From contig JALHOF010000002.1 in the NCBI GenBank assembly GCA_022843145.1, positions 62,001-126,000 on the forward strand: a stretch of 64,000 nucleotides of DNA, in the 5' to 3' direction. A program made the position numbers and the translations under genes. This document shows, one piece after another, positions 1 to 7,938 of the stretch. Each line of letters begins with the position of its first letter. Position 1 is the first letter of the stretch. Below the pieces are notes generated by a model. It was given only the letters and a program-made list of their open reading frames with translations, was not told the DNA's origin and did no database searches. This DNA comes from Hyphomicrobium sp. Lineage in GTDB: Bacteria > Pseudomonadota > Alphaproteobacteria > Rhizobiales > Hyphomicrobiaceae.

Positions 1-252
1 GATGCCCGCGAACTCCTGACGTTTGCCGCTCGCGACGGATTTCTAATGGCGGCGGTGGCTGGGCTCGTCAGGGCTGCGATGTCTGACTACGCTAAAATCC
101 GCGCGCAAATCGGATTGACGCGCTATTCAGCCGCCGAGTTTCAGGAACTTGCGGCATCGGTTGGACTCTCATCGACCGCGATGCCTCGCAACATCGGCCA
201 CAACCCGCACCGGCTGGCGTTCATCCTTAAGCACGGCAAAGGCACGGTCTAA
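1..252 (+). CDS. C-terminal fragment of a protein, possibly a SAM-dependent methyltransferase
   Basis: The frame is open from base 1, so this is the tail of a gene that starts outside the window; an internal ATG at 46 is unlikely to be the start. The 83 visible residues are compatible with normal coding usage for this genome. The end (a TRYSAAEF segment, then RNIGHNPHRLAFILKH) resembles the last helix and strand of some class I SAM-dependent methyltransferases, but no catalytic motif is inside the window. It converges on the HlyC-like gene with a 19-base gap. The coding call is good; the family is a guess. Confidence 0.45.
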   Translation, partial: DARELLTFAARDGFLMAAVAGLVRAAMSDYAKIRAQIGLTRYSAAEFQELAASVGLSSTAMPRNIGHNPHRLAFILKHGKGTV

Positions 253-271
253 ATAGCGATTCCAGACGCCT

Positions 272-856
272 TCAAGCTTTCGGGCCGGCCTTGCCATCTT
301 GACGATCCACGCGCTGAAGGCGGCCAACCGTGGGTTTTCCGTCCGCGCCAGTCGTCCGCATATTGGGCTGCGTGGACTTGAAGACTGTCGTCACCAACTG
401 GTGGAGCAGTTTGCCGAGCGCTTTCCGCTCGCCGATCGCCTCGATGATCCAGGGGATGTCGCCGGACCGCCATTCGTTGATATTGAGTGAAGTGGTTTCA
501 TTCTCGGTGTCCGAGAGCCGGCGGTCGACTTCTGGAGATACGCGGGCCCAGAGGACGGCCGCGATAGGCATCACGGCGCCGGTTTCTTTTGACTGCGCCT
601 CGGCGATGGCGACTTGCCCTAACGCGACGGGCGCGGCCGCGGTCGCCTCGAGGGTCTCGATCGGCATCTTGCGATAGCGGGGCGTCCGCATCATCAGCGT
701 CACCACTTCGCCGAACGACGCAGCAACCATTTTGGACATCAACTGGCGCTTTTGCGCCTCGAGCTCGGAGATTGCTCGCTTTGCCGGCTTCGCTTTGGGA
801 TCTCCGGCCTTGACCGGTCGCGGCGAAGCGTCCGATGCGCTCTTACCGGTTGCCAT
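272..856 (-). CDS. HlyC-like toxin-activating lysine acyltransferase, divergent
   Basis: A 194-residue protein of the HlyC/RTX-toxin acyltransferase family, which attaches fatty acyl groups from acyl-ACP to lysines of RTX proteins in the cytoplasm. The family pattern is visible: an FGEVVTLMMRTPRYRK segment (about residues 48-63), a central ALGQ, an AVLWARVSPEVDRRL strand-helix, and EWRSGDIPWIIEAIG (about 128-142), matching the W-SGD-W region of HlyC. Aligned with E. coli HlyC as I recall it, catalytic His23 falls on Tyr and Asp92 on Glu. The N-terminal 40 residues are a basic Pro/Ala/Lys extension. A strong ribosome-binding site (AAGGAGGA) precedes the ATG. The only RTX protein seen is 14 kb away, so the substrate is inferred. 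Confidence 0.72.
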   Translation of the reverse strand: MATGKSASDASPRPVKAGDPKAKPAKRAISELEAQKRQLMSKMVAASFGEVVTLMMRTPRYRKMPIETLEATAAAPVALGQVAIAEAQSKETGAVMPIAAVLWARVSPEVDRRLSDTENETTSLNINEWRSGDIPWIIEAIGERKALGKLLHQLVTTVFKSTQPNMRTTGADGKPTVGRLQRVDRQDGKAGPKA

Positions 857-1091
857 GCATCCTCCTTGAAATTCTTCATCGAAACGTCGGCCCAGGTGCC
901 GGAAATGCGTCGAGGCCCCTCACCGTCACTACTCCGTATCGCACGCGATGCGTCAAGCGTTTCGCATCCTTTGCCCTAACAGATTTGATCAATTTTCTTT
1001 TTGCTTCCGGATCGCTGAGGGTACGGTCGTCTGCAAGTGGCAGGCTGGGCTCTCTCCAGGCCGGACGGGGCGTATAGTCAACGAGGGGACG

Positions 1092-2144
1092 ATGATCGCA
1101 GTGCAGGACCTCGATCGGCATCTGGCTAATTGGGCCGGCAGCGATCCGCTGCGCCGCGACGTCTCCACGACCGTTGCCGCTTTGGCAGGCGCGGGTCGCA
1201 TGATCTCCGCGCTACTCGCGCAAGGCGCGCTGGCCGGGCCGCTCGCGTGTCCGACGGGCCATTGCAGCATCAGGCATCAACAGAGTTTACTCGACCTGAT
1301 GGCCAACGGAGTATTCCAGGATGCGGTGCGACATGCGCCGGTTGCAGGCTACGTATCGGAAGAACTGGCAGCACCATTGCCCATCCAACCCGGCGCTTCT
1401 CTTCTCGTCGCCGTCGATCCGATCGAAGGTTCCTCAGAGGCGGATGCCGGGTTGCAGTTGAGTTCGACTTTCAGCGTTCTAGCGGTCCAAGGGGCGGGCG
1501 CGAATGGGACTGTCGCGCCAGCCGAGTTCATCCAGCCGGTCTCGGCACAGCTTGCGGCAGGTCTCATCGTCTACGGCGCCTTCACCGCGCTCGCACTTAC
1601 TCTCGGTGCCGGAACGCACATTTTTACCCTGGATCGCGCGTCGGATCGGTTTCTCTTGACTGCGTCTCACGTGCAAATTCCCGCCGAAACCGACGTGTTC
1701 GCCATCGATATGGGCGGTTCGAGACATTGGCCACCCGCGATCCGAACCTACATCGACGACTGCCAGCGCGGCCGTGATGGGCCGCGGGCGAGGGATTTCA
1801 AGATGCGGTGGTCCGGTTCAGCATCCGCGGAAGTCTTCCGCATCCTGCTGCAAGGCGGCATCGCCCTCAGTCCCGGAGATGTCCGGGGTACTTCGCATGC
1901 AGGTGAGTTGGCGCAACTCTACCAGATTGCGCCAATGGCGTTCCTGATCGAGCAAGCCGGTGGGAAATCGGTCTGCGGCGCGAACGATTGCCGCAACATG
2001 ACGCCTTCCGGACTTCACGATACCGCGCCATTCGCAGCGGGTTCGCGCGAGGAGATCGCAAGATTGGTCAGGCTGCACCTAAACCCCGATGCGCCCGGTG
2101 AGCGATCCCAGCTGTTCGGTCATCGCGGGTTGTTCTGGTCGTGA
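1092..2144 (+). CDS. fbp: Class 1 fructose-1,6-bisphosphatase, with an altered metal motif
   Basis: A 350-residue FBPase-I fold protein that would hydrolyse fructose 1,6-bisphosphate in gluconeogenesis or a C1-assimilation cycle. Family landmarks: VSEE at 88-91, a DPIEGSS loop at 109-115, and the C-terminal APMAFLIEQAGG helix typical of class 1 enzymes. The metal loop is normally DPLDGSS; here the second Asp is Glu (E112). The ATG at 1092 is chosen because GAGGGG lies just upstream and the family N-terminus fits; the open frame extends to 948 without homology. HrpB follows after 53 bases. Divergent to the HlyC-like gene. Family assignment is firm; activity is less certain because of the metal-loop change. 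Confidence 0.82.
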   Translation: MIAVQDLDRHLANWAGSDPLRRDVSTTVAALAGAGRMISALLAQGALAGPLACPTGHCSIRHQQSLLDLMANGVFQDAVRHAPVAGYVSEELAAPLPIQPGASLLVAVDPIEGSSEADAGLQLSSTFSVLAVQGAGANGTVAPAEFIQPVSAQLAAGLIVYGAFTALALTLGAGTHIFTLDRASDRFLLTASHVQIPAETDVFAIDMGGSRHWPPAIRTYIDDCQRGRDGPRARDFKMRWSGSASAEVFRILLQGGIALSPGDVRGTSHAGELAQLYQIAPMAFLIEQAGGKSVCGANDCRNMTPSGLHDTAPFAAGSREEIARLVRLHLNPDAPGERSQLFGHRGLFWS

Positions 2145-2197
2145 ACGGCCCGCAGCAACGGTGCGACTTGCGCGCGCCTGCCGTCGGCAGGTAAGTC

Positions 2198-4726
2198 GTG
2201 CTCATGAGGTCCAGCAATCCCGCGCCTGCACTGCCCATCGATACCGTGCTGCCGGCGCTGCGGGTGGCGCTTGCCGCTTCGCGCTCGGCCGTTCTGGTTG
2301 CGCCACCCGGTGCGGGCAAGACGACGCGTGTGCCACTGGCTCTGCTCGACGAGGAGTGGCTCGAGGGGCGAAAGATCCTCGTTCTCGAACCTCGGCGGCT
2401 GGCTGCGCGCGGCGCCGCAGAACGAATGGCGAAGACGCTCGGCGAACGGGTTGGAGATCGCATCGGGCTGCGCGCTCGGCTCGTCTCGAAGTCCGGCCCA
2501 AAGACCCGAATCGAAGTGGTGACCGAGGGCGTCTTCACGCGCATGATCCTCGATGATCCTTCGCTCGACGGCGTCGGCGCAGTTCTGTTCGACGAGTATC
2601 ACGAACGATCTCTCGACGCCGATACCGGGCTCGCATTCGCACTCGACGCACAATCGGGGCTCAGGGAAGATCTCCGCATTCTGGTGATGTCGGCCACCCT
2701 CGACGGAGCGCGTGTCGCAGCGATGCTCGGCGATGCGCCGGTGATCGAGAGCGAAGGCCGCGCGTATCCAGTCGATACCCAATACCTGGGGCGCGATCCG
2801 CACGGCCGGCTCGACGCGCAGATGACGGCTGCCATTATTCGTGCGCTGCGTGCCGAGACCGGCTCCATACTCGCGTTTCTCCCGGGTCAAGGTGAGATCC
2901 GCCGTGTCGCCGATCAATTGGCGGAGCAGGTCGGCGATAATAACGTGATCATCGCGCCGCTCTATGGCGCCATGGATATGGGCGCTCAGGACCGTGCTGT
3001 GTCGCCGCCCCCCCAAGGCTCACGCAAAGTCGTGCTGGCGACGGCCATCGCCGAAACGTCGCTGACGATCGAAGGCGTTCGTGTCGTCATCGACTGCGGG
3101 CTTGCGCGCGTACCGCGCTTCGAGCCCGATGCCGGCGTCACGCGACTGGAGACGGTCAAAGTCTCGCGCGCCGGAGCCGATCAACGCCGGGGCCGCGCGG
3201 GCCGCACCGAACCCGGCGTCTGCTATCGCATGTGGGATGCCCCGCAGACGGCAAGCCTCAAACCGTTCGCGGAGCCGGAAATCCGATCCGCCGACCTTGC
3301 TGGGCTCCTCCTCGATTGCAGCGAATGGGGCGTGACCGATCCTGCCATGCTCAAATGGCTCGATCCGCCGCCGCCAGCATCGGTCGCCGCCGCGCGAGCT
3401 GAACTTGGCGCGTTGCGTGCAATCGATGGCGCGGGCCGGATTACAGCCAACGGCCGGCGCATCAGATCGTTGCCCCTGCCGCCACGACTGGCGGCCATGG
3501 TCATCGAAGCTGCGCATCTCGGCGCCGAGCGGGAAGCTTCAGAGATCGCCGCGTTACTCGTCGAGCGCGGTCTGGGCGGCAACGATACCGACCTTTCACA
3601 CCGCCTCGATGCCTTTCGCCGCGATCGCTCAAGGCGCGCGGAAGATATGCGCCAGCTCGCGCGCGGATGGGCCCGGCTTGCCGCATCGGGCTCGCACCAT
3701 GCCCAGCATGAGCCGGCGAATCGCGATGAGACGCCGATCGCCGAACTGCTGGCGCTGGCGTATCCCGACCGGATTGCCAAATGCCGCGGTGCGCCAGGTC
3801 ATTACATTCTGGCCAACGGCCGCGGCGCTCGCCTCGACGTCACCGATCCGCTGTCGCGCGCCGCGTTCCTCGTCGTCGCGGAGATGCAGGGATCGGCCGC
3901 TGCAACGCGCATACTCCTGGCGGTTGCGACGAGCGAGGCCGATGTGTCGCGCTTTGCTGGTGATCGCATCGCGGAGCTCGACGAGTTGTCTTTCGATCGG
4001 GATGCTGCCGCAGTCCGTGCCCGGCGTGTGCGCAAACTGGACGCGATCACGTTGTCGAGCGAGCCGATTGTTCTGAAGGACGCGCGCGTTGGCCACGATG
4101 ACAGTTCGGAAACAGATGTGGCGCGGCGTCTCGCGGGCGGGATCGCCGCACTCGGGCTCGATCGGCTGCCTTGGACAAAGACGCAATTGCAGCTCCGCGA
4201 TCGCGTACTTTTCCTCCGCGCCGCGGGGCATGGGACTTGGCCCGACGTATCCGATGCTGCGCTGTCGAGAGATGTATCGTCCTGGCTCGCGCCCTTACTT
4301 CAAGGCAAGAGCCGCCTGGCGGACATTGGCGCCGACACTCTCGGCGAAGCGCTCGATAGCCTCTTGCCATGGCCGCTCAAGCAGCGTCTCGAGACCGAGG
4401 CACCGACCCACTTCGACGCGCCGACGGGCAATCGTCATGCGATCGACTATGAGGGAGAAGGTGCGCCGGCGCTGCACATTCGCGTTCAGGAACTGTTCGG
4501 TCTCAAGTCTCACCCGAGTATCTCCAACGGCCGACTGCCGCTGACCCTGCACCTGCTGTCGCCCGCGCATCGGCCGATCCAGATTACGCGCGACCTTCCC
4601 GGCTTCTGGGCGGGTTCTTGGACGGCCGTCAAAGCGGACATGAAAGGCCGCTATCCCAGACACCCGTGGCCGGACGATCCCGCTGCGGCACAGCCCACCG
4701 CACGCGCCAAACCGCGCGGCACATGA
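2198..4726 (+). CDS. hrpB: ATP-dependent helicase HrpB
   Basis: An 842-residue DExH-box helicase of the HrpB family. Visible in order: Walker A APPGAGKTT (about 39-47), EPRR motif, DEYH box (about 131), VMSATLDG (motif III), the QRRGRAGRTEPG motif VI (about 327-338), the HA2/ratchet region, and the HrpB-specific C-terminal domain ending in an LPGFWAGSW motif. Length matches the family (about 820-840). The start is GTG 2198 with AGG six bases upstream; ATG 2204 two codons later is an alternative. The cellular role of HrpB is poorly defined even in E. coli. It follows fbp closely and may be cotranscribed. Confidence 0.95.
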   Translation: MLMRSSNPAPALPIDTVLPALRVALAASRSAVLVAPPGAGKTTRVPLALLDEEWLEGRKILVLEPRRLAARGAAERMAKTLGERVGDRIGLRARLVSKSGPKTRIEVVTEGVFTRMILDDPSLDGVGAVLFDEYHERSLDADTGLAFALDAQSGLREDLRILVMSATLDGARVAAMLGDAPVIESEGRAYPVDTQYLGRDPHGRLDAQMTAAIIRALRAETGSILAFLPGQGEIRRVADQLAEQVGDNNVIIAPLYGAMDMGAQDRAVSPPPQGSRKVVLATAIAETSLTIEGVRVVIDCGLARVPRFEPDAGVTRLETVKVSRAGADQRRGRAGRTEPGVCYRMWDAPQTASLKPFAEPEIRSADLAGLLLDCSEWGVTDPAMLKWLDPPPPASVAAARAELGALRAIDGAGRITANGRRIRSLPLPPRLAAMVIEAAHLGAEREASEIAALLVERGLGGNDTDLSHRLDAFRRDRSRRAEDMRQLARGWARLAASGSHHAQHEPANRDETPIAELLALAYPDRIAKCRGAPGHYILANGRGARLDVTDPLSRAAFLVVAEMQGSAAATRILLAVATSEADVSRFAGDRIAELDELSFDRDAAAVRARRVRKLDAITLSSEPIVLKDARVGHDDSSETDVARRLAGGIAALGLDRLPWTKTQLQLRDRVLFLRAAGHGTWPDVSDAALSRDVSSWLAPLLQGKSRLADIGADTLGEALDSLLPWPLKQRLETEAPTHFDAPTGNRHAIDYEGEGAPALHIRVQELFGLKSHPSISNGRLPLTLHLLSPAHRPIQITRDLPGFWAGSWTAVKADMKGRYPRHPWPDDPAAAQPTARAKPRGT

Positions 4727-4760
4727 GGGCGGCCCGCGCTGCGGCTGACACCTGCATCCC

Positions 4761-4774
4761 TTGATCAAAATCAA
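4761..4774 (+). promoter_or_regulatory. Perfect FNR/FixK-type anaerobox
   Basis: TTGATCAAAATCAA is an exact match to the consensus TTGAT-N4-ATCAA. It lies in the 112-base gap between hrpB and the FNR-family gene, centred about 71 bases upstream of that gene's ATG. The regulator's recognition helix (ETVSR) is of the type that reads this sequence, so autoregulation or cross-regulation by a FixK is likely. Confidence 0.82.
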
Positions 4775-4838
4775 CCTGCCGCGCGCTGCCACATGCTTCC
4801 GTCTCGCTCGAGGACTGTCGGGCTCAGGCTTCAGAGGC

Positions 4839-5636
4839 ATGGGTCAGAGCGAACGGGAGACAGCTTGCGTGGAACGGACGATCGGCAAGTTCAATCCACA
4901 GCCCAAACATGCGGCCGGCGAGGTGACGATTTCCTGCGAGTCCTGCCTCGTCCGTGACCAGGCGCTTTGCGGCAAGTTGAATGTCGATGAACTGATCGCG
5001 ATCAATCAAATCTCGCGCCGCCGACGGCTCAAGGCCGGTCAGCGAATTACTCTCGACGACGAGGCGCCGGAGTATTTCGGCATCGTCCTGTCTGGCTCGG
5101 TCAAGCTGACGAAGGTTCTTCCCGATGGCCGCCAACAGATCGTAGGCCTTCTCTTCCCGTCGGACTTCGTTGGCCGCCCGTTCGAGCAGCAGGCCGGTTG
5201 CCATGCCGAAGCTGCAACCGATGTAAATTTGTGTGCGTTCCCCGCCGGTCCCTTCGAACGACTGGCCCGTGACTATCCCGCCATTCAGCATCAACTGTTC
5301 CGCTTCGCGCTCAGTCAGTTGTCGGCTGCACAGGACTGGATGTTGCTGCTCGGACGCAAGACGGCGCGCGAAAAGGTCATCAGCTTGCTCCTGATGTTTG
5401 CCGGCCGGCTGAGCGAAACAGGATGCGCAGCAGGGAAGACCAGCAATCGACTCGAGTTCGCCTTGCCGCTCAGCCGCAGCGATATCGCTGACTACCTCGG
5501 ATTGACTCTGGAGACGGTGAGCCGGCAGTTCCGAGTTCTCAAGTCGGAGGAGCTGATCCGATTGCATGGATCGCGCGGTGTCACCATTCTCGATTTGGAC
5601 AGACTACGGGCGTCGTTCTCACACCCGACCGCATGA
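4839..5636 (+). CDS. fnrN: FNR-family (FnrN-type) oxygen-responsive transcription regulator
   Basis: A 265-residue Crp/Fnr-family regulator. The N-terminus carries C33, C36 and C44 (C-x2-C-x7-C), with further cysteines at 121 and 132, giving the four ligands expected for an oxygen-labile 4Fe-4S cluster. A cyclic-nucleotide-like beta-roll follows (about 55-140), then a dimerisation helix, then a winged helix with recognition helix TLETVSRQF (E-x2-SR, the FNR/FixK signature). ATG 4839 has AGAGG close upstream. The same frame can be opened at TTG 4761, but that codon is part of the anaerobox. It probably switches genes for low oxygen. FnrN versus another FNR subgroup cannot be settled by eye. 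Confidence 0.9.
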   Translation: MGQSERETACVERTIGKFNPQPKHAAGEVTISCESCLVRDQALCGKLNVDELIAINQISRRRRLKAGQRITLDDEAPEYFGIVLSGSVKLTKVLPDGRQQIVGLLFPSDFVGRPFEQQAGCHAEAATDVNLCAFPAGPFERLARDYPAIQHQLFRFALSQLSAAQDWMLLLGRKTAREKVISLLLMFAGRLSETGCAAGKTSNRLEFALPLSRSDIADYLGLTLETVSRQFRVLKSEELIRLHGSRGVTILDLDRLRASFSHPTA

Positions 5637-5917
5637 TCGGATCTCTGACTAGTCCTTCCGACCCGGAAGCCCGTGCGCTGCGGCTATTTTTCTTCATTAA
5701 AGTCTGACACTTACCGGCGTCCGACCTGTTGTGTGTCTTTTGTGAGCGACCGAACGCGCTGGATCGCGCTTCCGACCGGCGACCGGCTTTACAATCGAAC
5801 TTTCCGTAAACTAAGTTTCTCCCCAGCGTTGATATGGCTCCGAAGACCGGCACTGGCGGCTCGAAGCGAGCACTCCTGGAACGGCCGGATGATGTGGCGT
5901 AACGAGGGGAGAGCCGC
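5637..5917. other. 281-base intergenic region
   Basis: Lies between the FNR-type gene and the metallophosphoesterase gene, both on the plus strand. No ORF with coding character was found. It ends in a strong ribosome-binding site (GAGGGGAG, 5905-5912) for the next gene. No clear terminator or regulator site was recognised. Confidence 0.6.
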
Positions 5918-7906
5918 ATGCCTCACCGGGATCACGGGACGGAACACGCGGCGGATCCGAAACCGGAAGTCGACATTTCCAAGTTGCCGGGAATGGTCGC
6001 CTGGTACAGCCCCGCGCTTCTCATCGAAACTGGGTCGCGACATCTGATCTCGCGGATTTTCGGGCAGTACGCAGACCAGCGGATCATGCAGGCAACCGTC
6101 GACGGGTTCGCGCCGTCCGTGCTCACGACGGTGGCCAAGCGCTACGACTATTCCAACAAACCGCAATACACGTCAGAGGGTGCGTTCTGGGTCGATTATG
6201 TTTCAGATCTCGGTGACGGCTTCGACAGTACCTTCGCGGTTGCGTCGCTGATCTCAGCCGACAGCCTCGATATTCCCGGCGCGGGGCAGCTTCCTGGCTC
6301 GAAGCTCCTGATCATGGGCGGCGACCAAGTCTATCCGTTCCCGACGCGGCAAGCGTACCGGGAGAGACTCGAAACTCCCTACAAGCTCGCGCTACCGGGC
6401 GATGACAGCCCAGACGCGCCGCCGCGGCGTGACATCTTCGTGCTTCCCGGGAATCACGACTGGTACGATGGGCTGACATCGTTCGATTTCATGTTCTGCA
6501 AGGCACGGTATGGTCTCGCCGCCGAGAACCGTCTCGGCGGATGGATCTGCCCGCAACATCGCAGCTACTTTGCTCTCAAGCTTCCTCACAACTGGTGGAT
6601 CTGGGGCGCCGATATTCAGATGTCACAGTATCTCGACGCTGGTCAGGTGCTGTATTTCCGCGAGGTTGCGCGGCAGATGAAAGAACATCCGACCGAGGCG
6701 CCGAAAGTCATCTTCTGCATCGCCGAACCCAGCTGGCAGATGGCCGACCGCCAAAATCTGCAGGGCGAGGGCAATCTTGATCTCATTACCGAGATGGCTG
6801 TCGATGCCGGAGCCCGCGTCTGCGCCGTCCTCGCCGGCGACCTGCACCATTACAGCCGTTATCACGCTCCGGATCTCGGGCTCAACTTCATCACGACCGG
6901 CGGCGGCGGCGCGTACTTTTCCCCGACGCACTCGCTGAAGGACAAGCTCGTCCTCAACTGGTCGAACCAGAAATTCGACCTGTTCCTCACTGCGCCCGAA
7001 AACGGGAGTCCGGAGGGCAGCGCGGAGGCCTGTTGGCCGTCGCGTAGCGAAAGCCGGAAGATGTCTGTCGACATCCTCGCATTTCCCTTTTTCAACTACT
7101 GGTTCTCGGCCTCTCTCGGTCTCTTTTATTGGGTGATGACGTGGCAGTTCGCCGAGACGCACGTCCGCCTCAAGTCGTCGATCAAGGAGGGCAACGTCGA
7201 TCAGCGCGTCATCGATTGGCTCATGGGGCCGGGTGAGACGATCAACAGTCCGCTCGATCTCGGCTCGCTCGTATTATTCGCCGGGCAACGGAATGCCTTG
7301 CTCGGATTGCTGGGTATCGCTCTGTTCCTGACACTTTGGAATTACGCCAACGCGCCGGACCGGCCGGTGTTGCGGATCGTCATGGCGACCTTGCATTGGT
7401 GGGCGCACATTCTGATGATGATCCTGTTGATGGTCATTTTCATCAAGCTCAACACGTGGCTGCTCGGAACGGCTCTTCCCGTCGTCGGTATCAACATTCC
7501 ACCATCGAATGACTGGTACGGCATCATCCACGGCGTCGCCCTGCCGCCGTTCGAGATGACGCTGATTGGAGCAATCGGAGCAGGACTCGTCTGGGGCGGG
7601 TATCTGACGATCTGCTGCCTTTTCGGCAGGCACTGCGACGAGGCGTTCTCATCAATGCGCGTCGAAGGCTACAAGCATTTTTTGCGCATGAAGATCGAGC
7701 CGGACAAACTGACGATCTACCCGATCGGATTGAAGGACGTCCCGTCGCGTCGAAGCTGGCGTGCCGCGGTTCCCGACGCGGACAACGTCGTCAAGGGTCC
7801 AAAGTTTGTGCCGTCCCGTCCGATGAAGCCGCGCCTCATCGAGCCTCCTATCGAGATCCGCGTCGGCGACGTGAGGCGGCGCGACCCCAACGCAAAGCAA
7901 TCGTGA
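5918..7906 (+). CDS. Membrane-anchored calcineurin-like metallophosphoesterase
   Basis: A 662-residue protein with an N-terminal metallophosphoesterase domain and a C-terminal membrane domain. Metal-ligand motifs appear in order: SDLGDGFDST (about 95), GGDQVYP (about 138), GNHDWYDG (about 178) and AGDLHHYSRY (about 308). About four hydrophobic segments follow (roughly 388-417, 447-477, 488-518, 538-570). There is no N-terminal signal peptide, so the catalytic domain is probably cytoplasmic and membrane-attached. The stop overlaps a possible GTG start of the next gene, so it is the first gene of a tight operon with two GMC oxidoreductases. The substrate is unknown; phospholipid or isoprenoid phosphate esters are only guesses. 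Confidence 0.85.
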   Translation: MPHRDHGTEHAADPKPEVDISKLPGMVAWYSPALLIETGSRHLISRIFGQYADQRIMQATVDGFAPSVLTTVAKRYDYSNKPQYTSEGAFWVDYVSDLGDGFDSTFAVASLISADSLDIPGAGQLPGSKLLIMGGDQVYPFPTRQAYRERLETPYKLALPGDDSPDAPPRRDIFVLPGNHDWYDGLTSFDFMFCKARYGLAAENRLGGWICPQHRSYFALKLPHNWWIWGADIQMSQYLDAGQVLYFREVARQMKEHPTEAPKVIFCIAEPSWQMADRQNLQGEGNLDLITEMAVDAGARVCAVLAGDLHHYSRYHAPDLGLNFITTGGGGAYFSPTHSLKDKLVLNWSNQKFDLFLTAPENGSPEGSAEACWPSRSESRKMSVDILAFPFFNYWFSASLGLFYWVMTWQFAETHVRLKSSIKEGNVDQRVIDWLMGPGETINSPLDLGSLVLFAGQRNALLGLLGIALFLTLWNYANAPDRPVLRIVMATLHWWAHILMMILLMVIFIKLNTWLLGTALPVVGINIPPSNDWYGIIHGVALPPFEMTLIGAIGAGLVWGGYLTICCLFGRHCDEAFSSMRVEGYKHFLRMKIEPDKLTIYPIGLKDVPSRRSWRAAVPDADNVVKGPKFVPSRPMKPRLIEPPIEIRVGDVRRRDPNAKQS

Positions 7907-7938
7907 CGTCGGACCAGTTTCATGCAGGAACGGCGCAC

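Noticed and set aside
4761-4838. N-terminal extension of the FNR-type regulator from TTG 4761
   Set aside because: The TTG is part of the anaerobox and the extra residues have no counterpart in the family.
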